Source: an uncultured Williamsia sp.
GTDB taxonomy: Bacteria; Actinomycetota; Actinomycetes; Mycobacteriales; Mycobacteriaceae
Direction: 5' to 3'
DNA: 64,000 nt
NCBI RefSeq assembly: GCF_947494875.1
Contig: NZ_CANLWM010000002.1
Location: 124,001-188,000, forward strand
Of the stretch, positions 1 through 8,921 are shown piece by piece; positions within the stretch are counted from its first letter, which is position 1, and every line of letters starts with the position of its first letter. The notes under the pieces were generated by a model that saw nothing but the letters and a program-made list of their open reading frames with translations, was not told the DNA's origin and searched no databases. The translations under genes were made by a program, and so were the position numbers.

Positions 1-1015
1 GCGCGGCCGCGTTCTGGCCACCGGCCGCGGCCAGGATCCGGTCCGGCCCGACGATCGCCGCGGCTCCGTACCCGAGCACCAGGGTGAACAGGTAGAACGC
101 GCCGATCAGCACGATCGCCCAGACGACGCTGCGTCGTGCGTCGCGGGCGGTGGGCACGGTGTAGAACCGCATCAGCACGTGCGGCAGACCGGCGGTCCCG
201 AGGACGAGCGCGAGCCCGAGCGACACGAAGTTGAGCTGGCTCTCCCAGGAGCCGCCGTACTGGGCGCCGGGCGCCAGGATGTCGCGCGCGGCGACCTTCT
301 CCGACGTCGACCCGGCCACCATCGCCTGCGCCTCACCGAGCATCCCGGAGAAGTCGAAGCCGAACTTCACGAGCACCATCACCGTCATCACAGCGGCACC
401 GGCGATCAGCAACGCCGCCTTGATGATCTGCACCCAGGTGGTGCCCTTCATCCCGCCGACGAGGACGTAGACGATCATCAGGACGCCGACGACCGCGATG
501 ACGACCGACTGGCCGGCACGGTCGGAGATGTCGAGGAGCAACGCGACGAGTCCGCCGGCACCGGCCATCTGCGCCAGCAGGTAGAACAGCGACACCGCGA
601 GCGTCGTCACGGCGGCCGCGGTGCGCACGGGCCGCTCCCGCAGCCGGAAGCTCAGCACGTCGGCCATCGTGAACTTGCCTGTGTTGCGGAGCATCTCGGC
701 CACCAGGAGCAACGCGACGAGCCAGGCGACGAGGAAGCCGATCGAGTACAGGAACCCGTCGTACCCGTACACCGCGATCGCGCCGGCGATGCCGAGGAAG
801 CTCGCCGCCGACAGGTAGTCACCCGCGATCGCGACGCCGTTCTGGGGACCGGAGAACGCGCGCCCGCCGGTGAAGAAATCCGCGGCGGTGGCGTTGTTCC
901 GACTCGCGCGGATGACGACGACGAGGGTGACCACGACGAACAGTCCGAAGATGGCGATGTTCGCCGCCGGGTTGCCGACGGTCTCGCCGGCGGCGGTGGT
1001 CAGCGTCGCGCTCAT
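1..1015 (-). CDS. Cation/acetate symporter (solute:sodium symporter family), C-terminal part outside window
   Basis: Reading leftward from an ATG at 1015, the protein opens with MSATLTTAAGETVGNPAAN and runs open to the window edge (338 codons visible). It has many hydrophobic segments and SSS-family signatures such as GDYLSAASFLG near residue 65 and VGGMKGTTWVQ near residue 190, as in ActP/MctC monocarboxylate (acetate, pyruvate, propionate) symporters of the inner membrane. Its start overlaps the stop of the upstream DUF485 gene by ATGA, the usual actP partner arrangement, so the two are translationally coupled. Family assignment is strong. The exact substrate is inferred from the DUF485 neighbour. 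The C-terminus cannot be judged. Confidence 0.85.
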   Translation of the reverse strand, partial: MSATLTTAAGETVGNPAANIAIFGLFVVVTLVVVIRASRNNATAADFFTGGRAFSGPQNGVAIAGDYLSAASFLGIAGAIAVYGYDGFLYSIGFLVAWLVALLLVAEMLRNTGKFTMADVLSFRLRERPVRTAAAVTTLAVSLFYLLAQMAGAGGLVALLLDISDRAGQSVVIAVVGVLMIVYVLVGGMKGTTWVQIIKAALLIAGAAVMTVMVLVKFGFDFSGMLGEAQAMVAGSTSEKVAARDILAPGAQYGGSWESQLNFVSLGLALVLGTAGLPHVLMRFYTVPTARDARRSVVWAIVLIGAFYLFTLVLGYGAAAIVGPDRILAAAGGQNAAA

Positions 1016-1386
1016 CGGGTGCCCTCCATCTGCTCACGGATCTCGGTGGCGCGCGGGTCGATCTCGCGATTGGCGTAGCGGACGTAGAGGCCCGTGATCA
1101 GGAACGTGGTGACGAACTGCGCCAACCCCAGCAGCAGTCCGACGTTGACGGTGCCGGCGACCGTCGTCGCCATGAGGTCGTGCGCGTAGGCGCCGAGCAG
1201 CACGTACGCGAGGTACCAGGTCAGGAACGCCACGGCCATCGGGAAGACGAACCTGCGCAGTCGGCGCTTGAGCTCGACGAACTCCGGGCTCGCCTGGACG
1301 GCGACGAACTCCTCGGCCGTGGGGACGTGGGGGGCGTGCGGATCCGCTGCGCCGGTCGCGCGCGGGGACTCCGTGTCGCTGGTCAT
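1012..1386 (-). CDS. DUF485 family small membrane protein
   Basis: This is a 124-residue protein with a hydrophilic acidic N-terminus (about 45 residues), then RRLRRFVFPM leading into two hydrophobic segments (about residues 47-68 and 83-105) and a charged tail. DUF485 proteins (YjcH type) are encoded with actP-family acetate symporters and are thought to assist them; the biochemical role is not settled. The ATG is preceded by a strong GGAGGAG ribosome site 4 nt away, and the stop overlaps the symporter start (ATGA). A TAGCGT -10-like element lies about 45 nt upstream of the start. The pair probably forms one transcript. Confidence 0.88.
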   Translation of the reverse strand: MTSDTESPRATGAADPHAPHVPTAEEFVAVQASPEFVELKRRLRRFVFPMAVAFLTWYLAYVLLGAYAHDLMATTVAGTVNVGLLLGLAQFVTTFLITGLYVRYANREIDPRATEIREQMEGTR

Positions 1387-1457
1387 CGTTCTCCTCCGAT
1401 TCGACCGTGTGGGTCGGATCGGACGCTAGCGAACACAGAGCCCGCAAAAGGGACGAA

Positions 1458-1476
1458 CGGGACATTCCGTGTCCCG
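1458..1476 (-). terminator. Probable intrinsic terminator downstream of gatB
   Basis: On the minus strand the hairpin CGGGACA-CGGAA-TGTCCCG (7-bp perfect stem, 5-nt loop) is followed by the T-rich stretch TTCGTCCCTTTTGC. A second small hairpin (CTACCG/CGGTAG, 1485-1498) lies immediately after the gatB stop. Together they can end gatB transcription before the DUF485-symporter promoter. Confidence 0.5.
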
Positions 1477-1505
1477 CTCGTGTCCTACCGGGCGGTAGCC
1501 TCGCC

Positions 1506-3008
1506 TCAGCTGCAGGCGGCGATGACGAGCTCCTTGACGCGGGCCGGATCCGCCTGTCCGCGTGTGGCTTTCATGACATCACCGACGATCTTGCCGGCCG
1601 CGGCCACCTTGCCACCACGGATCTTGTCGGCGATGTCGGGGTTGGCCGCGAGAGCGTCGTCCACGGCCTTCTGCAGCGCGGAGTCGTCCCGGACGACCTC
1701 CAGACCGCGGTCGGCGACGATCTGGGCGGGCTCACCCTCCCCGTCGAGCACGGCGACGGCGACCTGCTGGGCCAGCTTGGTCGTGAGTGTGCCGTCGTCG
1801 ACCATGGCGACGATCTCGGCCACCTGCGTCGGCGTGATGGCGAGACCGTCGAGTTCGACGCCGCGTGTGTTGGCCTGCTGCGCGAGGAAGCTGACCCACC
1901 AGCTGCGTGCCGCCTCGGGCGTCGCGCCGGCGTCGACGGTGGCGATGACGAGGTCGATCGCGCCGACGTTCACAAGGTCGCGCATCACCTCGTCGGAGAC
2001 ACCCCAGTCGGACTGGATCCGCGCGCGCCGCACCCACGGCAGCTCCGGCAGTGTCCCCCGCAGGCTCTCGATCCAGTCCGCGTCGGGGCGGACCGGCGCG
2101 AGATCCGGCTCCGGGAAGTAGCGGTAGTCCTCGGCGGTCTCCTTGCGACGGCCGGCCGACGTGGTGCCGTCCGACTCGTGGAAATGCCGTGTCTCCTGGA
2201 CGATCTCGCCGCCGGCCTCGAGGATCGCGGCCTGCCGTCGCATCTCGTACCGCACCGCGACCTCGACGCTCTTCAGCGAGTTCACGTTCTTCGTCTCGGT
2301 GCGCGTGCCGAACTCGGTCGCGTCCTTGCGCATCAGCGACACGTTGGCGTCACACCGCAGCGACCCCTGGTCCATGCGGACATCGGAGACCCCGGTGGCG
2401 CGCAACAGATCCCGCAGTGCGCCCACGTAGGCGCGGGCGACCTCCGGGGCACGCTCGCCGGCGCCCTCGATGGGACGCGTCACGATCTCCACCAGGGGCA
2501 CGCCGGCGCGGTTGTAGTCGAGCAGCGAATGACTCGCGCCGTGGATACGGCCGCTGCCGCCGATGTGCAGCGACTTGCCGGTGTCCTCCTCCATGTGCGC
2601 CCGCTCGATCTCGACGCGCCAGGTGGTCCCGTCGCCGAGGACGACGTCGAGATGGCCGTCGTACGCGATCGGCTCGTCGTACTGCGAGATCTGGTAGTTC
2701 TTCGGCTGATCGGGGTAGAAGTAGTTCTTGCGCGCGAACTGACTCGACGGCCGGATGGAGCAGTTGAGCGCCAACCCGATCCGGATGGCCGACTCGATGG
2801 CGGCGGCGTTGGCGACGGGCAGCGATCCGGGCAGGCCGATGCACACCGGACAGACCTGGGTGTTGGGCTCGGCACCGAACGCGGTGGGGCACCCGCAGAA
2901 CATCTTGGTGCGCGTTCCGAGCTCGACATGGACCTCGAGGCCCATCACGGGGTCGAATCCGGCGACGACGTCGTCGTAGTCCATCAGTTCGGCGGTGGGC
3001 GCGGTCAT
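1506..3008 (-). CDS. gatB: Aspartyl/glutamyl-tRNA amidotransferase subunit B
   Basis: The 500-residue protein is the tRNA-binding and kinase-like subunit of the GatCAB complex, which converts Glu-tRNA(Gln) and Asp-tRNA(Asn) to the amidated forms in the cytoplasm. It starts [19 protein letters not shown] near residue 20 and has the zinc-type cysteines C-x-C...C-x2-C (FCGCP, VCPVC), the GatB signature [16 protein letters not shown] near residue 165, and the helical tail/YqeY domain ending in KATRGQADP. Length is normal (about 500). Its partners gatC and gatA are in this window but 10 kb away, separated by accessory genes. The start is the ATG at 3008, with the coding start of the family. Confidence 0.97.
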   Translation of the reverse strand: MTAPTAELMDYDDVVAGFDPVMGLEVHVELGTRTKMFCGCPTAFGAEPNTQVCPVCIGLPGSLPVANAAAIESAIRIGLALNCSIRPSSQFARKNYFYPDQPKNYQISQYDEPIAYDGHLDVVLGDGTTWRVEIERAHMEEDTGKSLHIGGSGRIHGASHSLLDYNRAGVPLVEIVTRPIEGAGERAPEVARAYVGALRDLLRATGVSDVRMDQGSLRCDANVSLMRKDATEFGTRTETKNVNSLKSVEVAVRYEMRRQAAILEAGGEIVQETRHFHESDGTTSAGRRKETAEDYRYFPEPDLAPVRPDADWIESLRGTLPELPWVRRARIQSDWGVSDEVMRDLVNVGAIDLVIATVDAGATPEAARSWWVSFLAQQANTRGVELDGLAITPTQVAEIVAMVDDGTLTTKLAQQVAVAVLDGEGEPAQIVADRGLEVVRDDSALQKAVDDALAANPDIADKIRGGKVAAAGKIVGDVMKATRGQADPARVKELVIAACS

Positions 3009-3142
3009 CCCGCCAGTTTAGGCGCCGCCCGATCGGCTGCCGATTCGGACCTTTCGGTCATTACCCAGAGAAACAACCTATGGCGTGATGGACTCCTACC
3101 GGAGCCGGCCGCAGGTCCGGACGGGTCGATCGGGGGAATGCG

Positions 3143-5368
3143 ATGCGTGCAGCCGTCATGCGTGTGACCAGCGGGAGGACGATCGCGGCGATCGTCGGGA
3201 CTGCGATCCTGGCCGCCGGTGTGACGACCACCGCCACATACGACGACTCGCGGGCGATGCTCCCGACGAGCGTCCCGAGCTGGGTGCACCCGGCGGCGCT
3301 GGTGGGGGCGGCGCCCGTCGACGAGACCGTCCACGCGCGGGTCTACCTGCCCTGGCGCGATCCCGCCGGCCTCGTCGCGGTCGACCGTGCGGTCAGCACG
3401 CCGGGCAGTGCCGACCACGGACGGTTCCTCAGCCCGGCGCAGTTCCGGGAACGGTTCGCGCCGACGGCGTCCGACGTCACGCGAGTGCGGGACTGGCTGC
3501 AGCACAGCGGTCTCCACGTGGTCGAGACCCCGGGCGACGGCCAGTACGTCGCCGTCGAGGGCACCGTGGCGCAGGCTCAGCGGACGTTCGGGACCACCCT
3601 CGGTCGCTATCGCGCCTTCGGCACGACCCTGCGCGCACCCGAGACCGCCCCGTCCGTACCCGCTGCCCTCGCGCACACGGTCAGTGCCGTCGTCGGCCTC
3701 GACGAGGGCACCCGGGCTCGGCCGTTGGCGTCACCGCCGAACGAGGCCCCCTCGGGTGTCACACCGTCGAAGGTCGCCGACCCGGGGGTCGGGTTCCGGC
3801 AGGGCACACCGTGTTCCACCTCGTGGGGCGAGAAGACCGTCACACTCCCCCAGGCCGTCGCGGGCAGCACCGTCACGCCGCTCGCCCCGTGCGGGTACAC
3901 CCCCGCCCAGGTGCGCGGGCTCTACGGCCTGGGCAGCGGCGACACCGGCGCGGGACAGACCGTCGCCTTCGTCGGCGCCAACGCCTCCCCGACCATCGTC
4001 GCCGACGTCACCCAGTACTCGCGGCTTCACAACCTGCCCGACCCGCAGATCAGCCAGATGGTCCCGCCGGGGATCTACCAGCGGCCGACGACGCCCAAGA
4101 ACGACCCGGGGTCGTTCTTCGGTGAACAGACGCTCGACGCCGAGGCCATCCACACCACGGCACCCGGTGCGAAGCTGCTCTACGTCGCATCGTCGAACGC
4201 CGGGCAGGACTTCGACCGCAGCGTGAAGTTCGTCGTCGACAAGCACCTCGCGCCGATCCTGTCGATCTCGTACGGGTTCTCCGGCGAGAGCGTGCCGCAG
4301 GGATTCGTCAACAGCCTCAACGCGATCTTCGCCCAGGCCGTCGCGACAGGTGTCGGCGTCTTCGTGTCCAGCGGCGACGACGGCGACAACGCGAGCACAC
4401 TCGGGAAGACGGCCGTCGACTTCTACGCCAACACGTCGAACGTCACGGCTGTCGGTGGGACGTCCGCGGCGATCGTGCGCGGTTCCGGCGGTTCGGTGTT
4501 CACACCGGGTGGCGCGCCCGCCTCCGTGCCGCCGCAGTCGTCGGTGACCGGTGGCGGGATCTACGGCATCGACGATCCGAACAACGCGGTGAACAAGCCC
4601 GGGTGGACGCGGGCCTTCGAGGTCGGCTGGCAGACCGGCGTGACCGCCGCGACGGGGACGCTGACCCCGGCGCCGACGGGCTCGGCACCGCCCACCGCGA
4701 CGCAGTACACGTTCACCGGCACCCTCGACGGCGGTGCTCCCACCTTCGGCGGTGGCGGTGGCGGCGGCGTCAGCGCCGTCTTCCCCCAGCCGAGCTACCA
4801 GCAGGGCATCACCGACTCGGCGCGCGACGGCTCCTCGGGGGCGGCGGGCACCACCGGCCGCGCCGTGCCCGACATCGCCGCACTCGCCGACCCGAACACC
4901 GGATTCCTGGTCGGACAGACGCAGCGCTTCCCCGACGGCACCTACTACGACGAGTACCGGATCGGTGGCACGTCGCTGGCCGCCCCGCTCATCGCAGGGA
5001 TGGCCGCCGTGGCGAACCAGCGCGCCGGTCGAGATCTCGGGTTCCTGAACCCACGGATCTACGCCGCGTACCGCCAGGCCGGCGGGACGCTGTACGACGT
5101 CGACGCGGCCGACCTGTCGAGCCCGGCGACGTTCGGGGCCACGCCCGCGGTGTTCCGCGTCAACTTCACCGACGGCGTGTCGGCCGCGGGCGGCCGGACG
5201 TACAGCGTCCGGACCCTCGAGGCGACGAACCAGAGCCTGCGGTCGGTGCGCGGCTACGACACCGCCACCGGGGTCGGCACGCCGCGTGACCCGTCGTTCC
5301 TGTCCGCGCTCGGGACCGTGGCGCCGCTGCCCTTCACCCCGGACTCGAAGTCGCCGAAGGTGCGCTGA
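3143..5368 (+). CDS. Secreted sedolisin (S53) family serine-carboxyl protease with pro-kumamolisin propeptide
   Basis: This 741-residue protein has an N-terminal hydrophobic signal segment (about residues 14-30), then a pro-kumamolisin activation domain (about 50-190; FLSPAQFRERFAP is typical), then a subtilisin-like S53 catalytic domain. The sedolisin Glu-Asp-Ser set is visible: E328 and D332 in GEQTLDAEA, the oxyanion Asp D412 in SSGDDG, and Ser611 in GGTSLAAP. A glycine-rich GGGGGGGVSAVFPQPSYQ segment before the active serine is also family-typical. It should be exported, autoprocessed, and active at acidic pH as an endopeptidase; the pH statement is family knowledge. The ATG at 3143 has GGGGGA five nt upstream. 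It separates gatB from pfkA, which are adjacent in mycobacteria, so it may be a lineage-specific insertion. Confidence 0.93.
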   Translation: MRAAVMRVTSGRTIAAIVGTAILAAGVTTTATYDDSRAMLPTSVPSWVHPAALVGAAPVDETVHARVYLPWRDPAGLVAVDRAVSTPGSADHGRFLSPAQFRERFAPTASDVTRVRDWLQHSGLHVVETPGDGQYVAVEGTVAQAQRTFGTTLGRYRAFGTTLRAPETAPSVPAALAHTVSAVVGLDEGTRARPLASPPNEAPSGVTPSKVADPGVGFRQGTPCSTSWGEKTVTLPQAVAGSTVTPLAPCGYTPAQVRGLYGLGSGDTGAGQTVAFVGANASPTIVADVTQYSRLHNLPDPQISQMVPPGIYQRPTTPKNDPGSFFGEQTLDAEAIHTTAPGAKLLYVASSNAGQDFDRSVKFVVDKHLAPILSISYGFSGESVPQGFVNSLNAIFAQAVATGVGVFVSSGDDGDNASTLGKTAVDFYANTSNVTAVGGTSAAIVRGSGGSVFTPGGAPASVPPQSSVTGGGIYGIDDPNNAVNKPGWTRAFEVGWQTGVTAATGTLTPAPTGSAPPTATQYTFTGTLDGGAPTFGGGGGGGVSAVFPQPSYQQGITDSARDGSSGAAGTTGRAVPDIAALADPNTGFLVGQTQRFPDGTYYDEYRIGGTSLAAPLIAGMAAVANQRAGRDLGFLNPRIYAAYRQAGGTLYDVDAADLSSPATFGATPAVFRVNFTDGVSAAGGRTYSVRTLEATNQSLRSVRGYDTATGVGTPRDPSFLSALGTVAPLPFTPDSKSPKVR

Positions 5369-5480
5369 CAGCGCCGTGTATCCGGGCCGATCCCCGGGTG
5401 AACCCTGATGCCGGGCCCGTCGTCCGTGTCTACCGTCGGCGGGACGCGGCCGAGAAGCGGCCACCGAGCTCAGGAGCGTC

Positions 5481-5693
5481 ATGAACCAGCCCGTCCACGG
5501 ATCACCGGTACCCCAGCGCCGACTGCGCAGGTCGTCGACCGACAAGTGGTTCGGCGGCGTGTGTGGCGGACTCGCGCAGCGGTTCGGGCTCAGCAGCGGC
5601 GTCGTGCGCCTGCTGTTCGTGCTCTCGATCGTGCTGCCCGGACCGCAGGTGTTGATCTACCTGCTCCTGTGGATCGTGATCCCGCGCGGATAG
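5481..5693 (+). CDS. PspC domain-containing membrane protein
   Basis: This 70-residue protein is almost only a PspC domain: basic RRLRRSSTDKWFGGVCGGLA, then AQRFGLSSGVVRLLFVLS, and a C-terminal membrane helix (about residues 46-68, ending LLLWIVIPRG). PspC domains occur in phage-shock/envelope-stress proteins, and in actinobacteria in many small membrane proteins of unknown role. The ATG has AGGAG four nt upstream, and a TACCGT -10-like element lies about 40 nt upstream. It converges on pfkA, whose stop is 22 nt away. Confidence 0.85.
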   Translation: MNQPVHGSPVPQRRLRRSSTDKWFGGVCGGLAQRFGLSSGVVRLLFVLSIVLPGPQVLIYLLLWIVIPRG

Positions 5694-5715
5694 GTCTCGC
5701 GCAATCGGGTCCTGG

Positions 5716-6747
5716 TCAGCCGAAGATCACCCGGATCTCCTGGTACTGATCGGCCGGCACGGTCTTGTGGTTGGCGAGCGCCTCGTCGAAGGCGACACGG
5801 ACGATGTCGGTCCCGCGCAGGGCGACCATCTTCCCCCAGTCGCGGTCGGCCACCATGTCGGTGACCGCCATCCCGAGCCTCGTCGCCAACACGCGGTCGA
5901 AGCCCGTGGGTGACCCGCCGCGCTGGATGTGACCGAGAACGGTTGCGCGCGTCTCGATCCCGGTGCGGTCCTCGATGATCGGCGCGAGGACCTCCGCGAT
6001 CCCACCGAGACGGGGACGGTTGAACCCGTCGAGACCCTTGGTCGAGTGCGCGGAGTCCATGTCCGGCAGTCGGAATCCCTCGGCGACGACGACCATCGGC
6101 GACCGGCCGCGGTTCTGCACGCTGCTCACCCAGGCGCACACCTGCTCCACGCTCTCGGGCTGCTCCGGGATCAGGATCGCATGGGCGCCACCGGCGATGC
6201 CCGAGTAGAGCGCGATCCAGCCCGCGTGGCGGCCCATCACCTCGAGCACCATGCAGCGCTTGTGGGAGTTGCCGGTGGTACGCAGACGGTCGATGGCCTC
6301 GGTGGCGATCTCGACGGCGGTGTCGAAACCGAACGTGTAGTCCGTGGCGTCGAGATCGTTGTCGATCGTCTTGGGCACGCCGACGATGTTCACGCCCTCG
6401 CTGTGCAGCCGCTTCGACGCCGACGCGGTGCCCTCGCCCCCGATCGCGATGACACCGTCGAGCGACAGGTCGGCGATGGTGCGACGAACCGCCTCGATGC
6501 CGCCGTTCGGCTCGGAGTAGGGGCCTACCCGGCTCGTCCCGAGGATCGTCCCGCCCTCGTGGGACAGGCCGCGGACCGAACTGCGGTCCAGCGGCATGAC
6601 GTCGTTCTCGATCAGTCCGCGCCACCCGTCGCGGAAGCCGACGAACTGCTGGCCGTGGACGGCCTCCCCCTTGAGCACGGCGCCGCGGATGACCGCGTTG
6701 AGGCCGGGGCAGTCGCCGCCCGAGGTCAGGATCCCGAACCTGCTCAC
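5716..6747 (-). CDS. pfkA: 6-phosphofructokinase (PfkA, ATP-type group)
   Basis: The enzyme phosphorylates fructose-6-phosphate to fructose-1,6-bisphosphate, the committed step of glycolysis in the cytoplasm. The 343-residue protein starts VSRFGILTSGGDCPGLN (nucleotide-binding loop) and carries IGGEGT near residue 98, PKTIDND (catalytic Asp), EVMGRHAGWIA and GHIQRGGSPTGFDRVLA (allosteric/substrate region). The IGGEGT form matches mycobacterial PfkA rather than the GGDD of PPi-dependent enzymes; the phosphoryl donor is therefore an inference. The GTG at 6747 is chosen because GGAAGGA lies 10 nt upstream and the family motif begins four residues in; an ATG 39 nt further upstream is possible but adds a non-homologous basic stretch. 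Confidence 0.95.
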   Translation of the reverse strand: MSRFGILTSGGDCPGLNAVIRGAVLKGEAVHGQQFVGFRDGWRGLIENDVMPLDRSSVRGLSHEGGTILGTSRVGPYSEPNGGIEAVRRTIADLSLDGVIAIGGEGTASASKRLHSEGVNIVGVPKTIDNDLDATDYTFGFDTAVEIATEAIDRLRTTGNSHKRCMVLEVMGRHAGWIALYSGIAGGAHAILIPEQPESVEQVCAWVSSVQNRGRSPMVVVAEGFRLPDMDSAHSTKGLDGFNRPRLGGIAEVLAPIIEDRTGIETRATVLGHIQRGGSPTGFDRVLATRLGMAVTDMVADRDWGKMVALRGTDIVRVAFDEALANHKTVPADQYQEIRVIFG

Positions 6748-6881
6748 GTCGTGTCCGTCCTTCCGCCGCCGGTGTGGTCCACACAAACCTAGGGAACGCG
6801 CGGTGACGCTGCTCGCCTCGGCGACCTGCGATGCCAGTGGACGCGTAACCTCGACCGGTGCGGACAGGGAGAGTGCAACGC

Positions 6882-7727
6882 GTGCGGCTACGGCTGTGGC
6901 GTGCCCTCACCGTCGTGCTCATGATCGCTGCGGGCCTCGTGATCGCGTCCGTCGCGACCACCGCCTCGGCGCAGAGTGCCCTGCCCGCGACCGACTCGTC
7001 GGTGGTCGACGCCAGAGGTGCGACGGTCTCCGGTGGACCGACGGTCGCCCAGGACGCCGGCCGCGCGACACCGACCGGACGCGAGATCGCGGCGCTCGTC
7101 GGCCCTGATCCTCTCTCCGCCATCGGCCTGGTCCCGGCGGGCTTCGCCGACGCGATGGGGTACGTCCCCGTCGTCGACGACGCGGTACCGGCCAATCCGA
7201 TGGGTGGCTGTTCGTCCCCCATCGCACTGCCGGCATCGTTCGACGCACCGTGCAAGACACACGACCTCGGCTATGACCTCCTGCGGTACAGCGCTCTCAC
7301 CGGCGTCGTTCAGGGTCCGTGGGCTCGCGAGGCCCTCGACGCGCAGCTGGTCCGCCGGGTCGAGGCCGAGTGCGCCGTCGGCGACGAGACCTGCCGGACC
7401 GCGGCCGAGCTCGTCCGTGCCGGTGTCCGCACGAACTCGCACCGCCAGGACGACGGCGTGCCCGTCGTCGAGACACCGTGGCAGATCGCGACCTCGATCG
7501 TCCGGTTGTTGTGGATGCCGGTGGTCCGCGCCGCCGATGTCCTGGGCTCTCCCGCCGGTCGCGCCGCGACGGCCGCCGTCCTCATGGCAGCACTGGTGGC
7601 GGTGTGGCGGGGCTCCCCCGGCCCGACGGGTGGACTGCCGACCCTCCCGCCTGTCCCCACGCTCCCCCGGATGCGCACCCGGAACGGCATCGGCGATCGA
7701 CACCGCACGACTTCGACACGGGCTTGA
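6882..7727 (+). CDS. Secreted/membrane-anchored phospholipase A2-like protein (paralog 1)
   Basis: This 281-residue protein has a signal peptide (basic start, hydrophobic core about 10-27, likely cut after TASA), a PLA2-like core and a C-terminal hydrophobic helix (about residues 227-245) with a Pro-rich basic tail. The core carries NPMGGCSSP followed by PCKTHDLGYDLLR; the His127-Asp128 pair in C-x2-HDxGY is the catalytic dyad of prokaryotic/fungal PLA2 (PF09056 type), and GGCSSP resembles its calcium loop. It should hydrolyse phospholipid sn-2 esters outside the membrane if active. A second copy of the family lies at 11753-12337. GTG at 6882 has GGGAGA about 9 nt upstream; in-frame GTGs at 6858 and 6873 are alternatives. 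The family call rests on motifs only. Confidence 0.7.
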   Translation: MRLRLWRALTVVLMIAAGLVIASVATTASAQSALPATDSSVVDARGATVSGGPTVAQDAGRATPTGREIAALVGPDPLSAIGLVPAGFADAMGYVPVVDDAVPANPMGGCSSPIALPASFDAPCKTHDLGYDLLRYSALTGVVQGPWAREALDAQLVRRVEAECAVGDETCRTAAELVRAGVRTNSHRQDDGVPVVETPWQIATSIVRLLWMPVVRAADVLGSPAGRAATAAVLMAALVAVWRGSPGPTGGLPTLPPVPTLPRMRTRNGIGDRHRTTSTRA

Positions 7728-7756
7728 CTGATCACCTGTCTGGACTAGTGTCTAGG
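7724..7756 (+). promoter_or_regulatory. Probable SigA promoter with overlapping repeat for the oxidoreductase pair
   Basis: TTGACT (7724-7729) is followed after 16 nt by TAGTGT (7746-7751), a good -35/-10 pair. Over the -10 lie the inverted repeat CTAG-TGT-CTAG (7745-7755) and a direct repeat TGTCTRG (7737-7743, 7749-7755; 12 nt apart). The overlap suggests repressor control of the genes at 7795 and 8922. The regulator is unknown. Confidence 0.5.
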
Positions 7757-7794
7757 CGGATGACCACCGGGGTCGTCGCGGAGGAGGTCCATCG

Positions 7795-8886
7795 ATGTCG
7801 GTGCGGGTCGCACACGTCGGCACGGGCAACGTCGGTCGCCTCGCCCTCCGGCAGCTGATCACCGATCCCCGTTTAGAGCTCGTGGCCCTGGGCGTGTCGA
7901 CACCGGAGAAGGTGGGCCGTGACGCCGGCGCCCTCGCCGGGCTCGACACCAACACCGGGATACTCGCCACCGCGGGGCTCGACGAGGTCATCGCCGCCCG
8001 GCCCGACTGCGTCGTCTACTGCGCGATGGGTGACACGCGGATGGGCGAGGCGACCAAGGACTGTCAGCGCCTGCTCGAGGCCGGGATGAACGTGGTCGGT
8101 TCCGCGCCGGTCTCCTTCCAGTACCCGTGGCAGATCATGCCGGACGCGCTCATCGAGCGGATCGACACCGCCGGCCGCGACAACGGCGTGAGCATGTATG
8201 TGACCGGCGTCGACCCGGGGTTCGCCACCGACCTCCTCCCGATCGCGTTGGCGAGCACATGTCAGGACATCCAGTCGATCCGGTGCATGGAGATCGCCGA
8301 CTACGCGACCTACGACGGCGCCGAGGTCATCTACGACGTCATGGGTTTCGGCACACCCGTCGACGAGCCGCCGCTGTTCCTGCAACCCGGGATCCTCTCC
8401 CTCGCATGGGGATCGGCGATCCGACAACTCGCCGACGCGCTCGGGATCACGGTCGACGAGATCGTCGACCACAACGAGCGCGAGCCGGCGCCCGAAGACT
8501 TCGAGATCGCCGCGGGGACGATCCGTGCGGGTACGACCGCCGCGATCCGCTTCGAGATCCGCGGCATGGTGGCCGGTGAACCGGTGATCGTGGTCGAGCA
8601 CGTCACCCGCCTGCGTCCCGACCTGCGACCCGACTGGGCACAGTCGGCGCAGGAAGGTGGGTCGTATCGCGTCGAGATCACCGGGGAACCGTCGTATGTC
8701 GTCGACATCTGTCCGACGAGTGCGCACGGCGACCACAACCACGCGGCGATCGTGGCCGCAGCCGGGCGGATCGTGAACGCGATCCCGGCCGTCGTCGCCG
8801 CGGAGCCGGGGCTGCGGACCACCCTGGACATGCCGCTGGTCATGAGCCGCGGCGTGGTCCGACCGCCGACCACCCTCGCGCGCTGA
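7795..8886 (+). CDS. NAD(P)-dependent oxidoreductase, dihydrodipicolinate-reductase-like
   Basis: The 363-residue protein has an N-terminal Rossmann fold (VAHVGTGNVGRLALRQL, residues 4-20; DCVVYCAMGD near 78) and a C-terminal domain of the type seen in 2,4-diaminopentanoate dehydrogenase and many actinobacterial 'DapB N-terminal domain' proteins. These are NAD(P)H-linked dehydrogenases/reductases with mostly unknown substrates. It is not the lysine-pathway DapB, which is shorter and has a different C-terminal domain. GGAGGAGG lies 7 nt before the ATG. A short-chain dehydrogenase follows after 35 nt, so the two probably act in one catabolic pathway (steroid-like or alicyclic substrates are plausible but unproved). 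Confidence 0.78.
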   Translation: MSVRVAHVGTGNVGRLALRQLITDPRLELVALGVSTPEKVGRDAGALAGLDTNTGILATAGLDEVIAARPDCVVYCAMGDTRMGEATKDCQRLLEAGMNVVGSAPVSFQYPWQIMPDALIERIDTAGRDNGVSMYVTGVDPGFATDLLPIALASTCQDIQSIRCMEIADYATYDGAEVIYDVMGFGTPVDEPPLFLQPGILSLAWGSAIRQLADALGITVDEIVDHNEREPAPEDFEIAAGTIRAGTTAAIRFEIRGMVAGEPVIVVEHVTRLRPDLRPDWAQSAQEGGSYRVEITGEPSYVVDICPTSAHGDHNHAAIVAAAGRIVNAIPAVVAAEPGLRTTLDMPLVMSRGVVRPPTTLAR

Positions 8887-8921
8887 GGATTCCGACAACC
8901 ATCGTCAGAAGGGACACATCC

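Noticed and set aside
5369-5480. GC-rich near-repeats after the sedolisin gene as a terminator
   Set aside because: The ATCCGGGCC...CCCGGGT pairing is short and no stable stem with a clear loop could be drawn.
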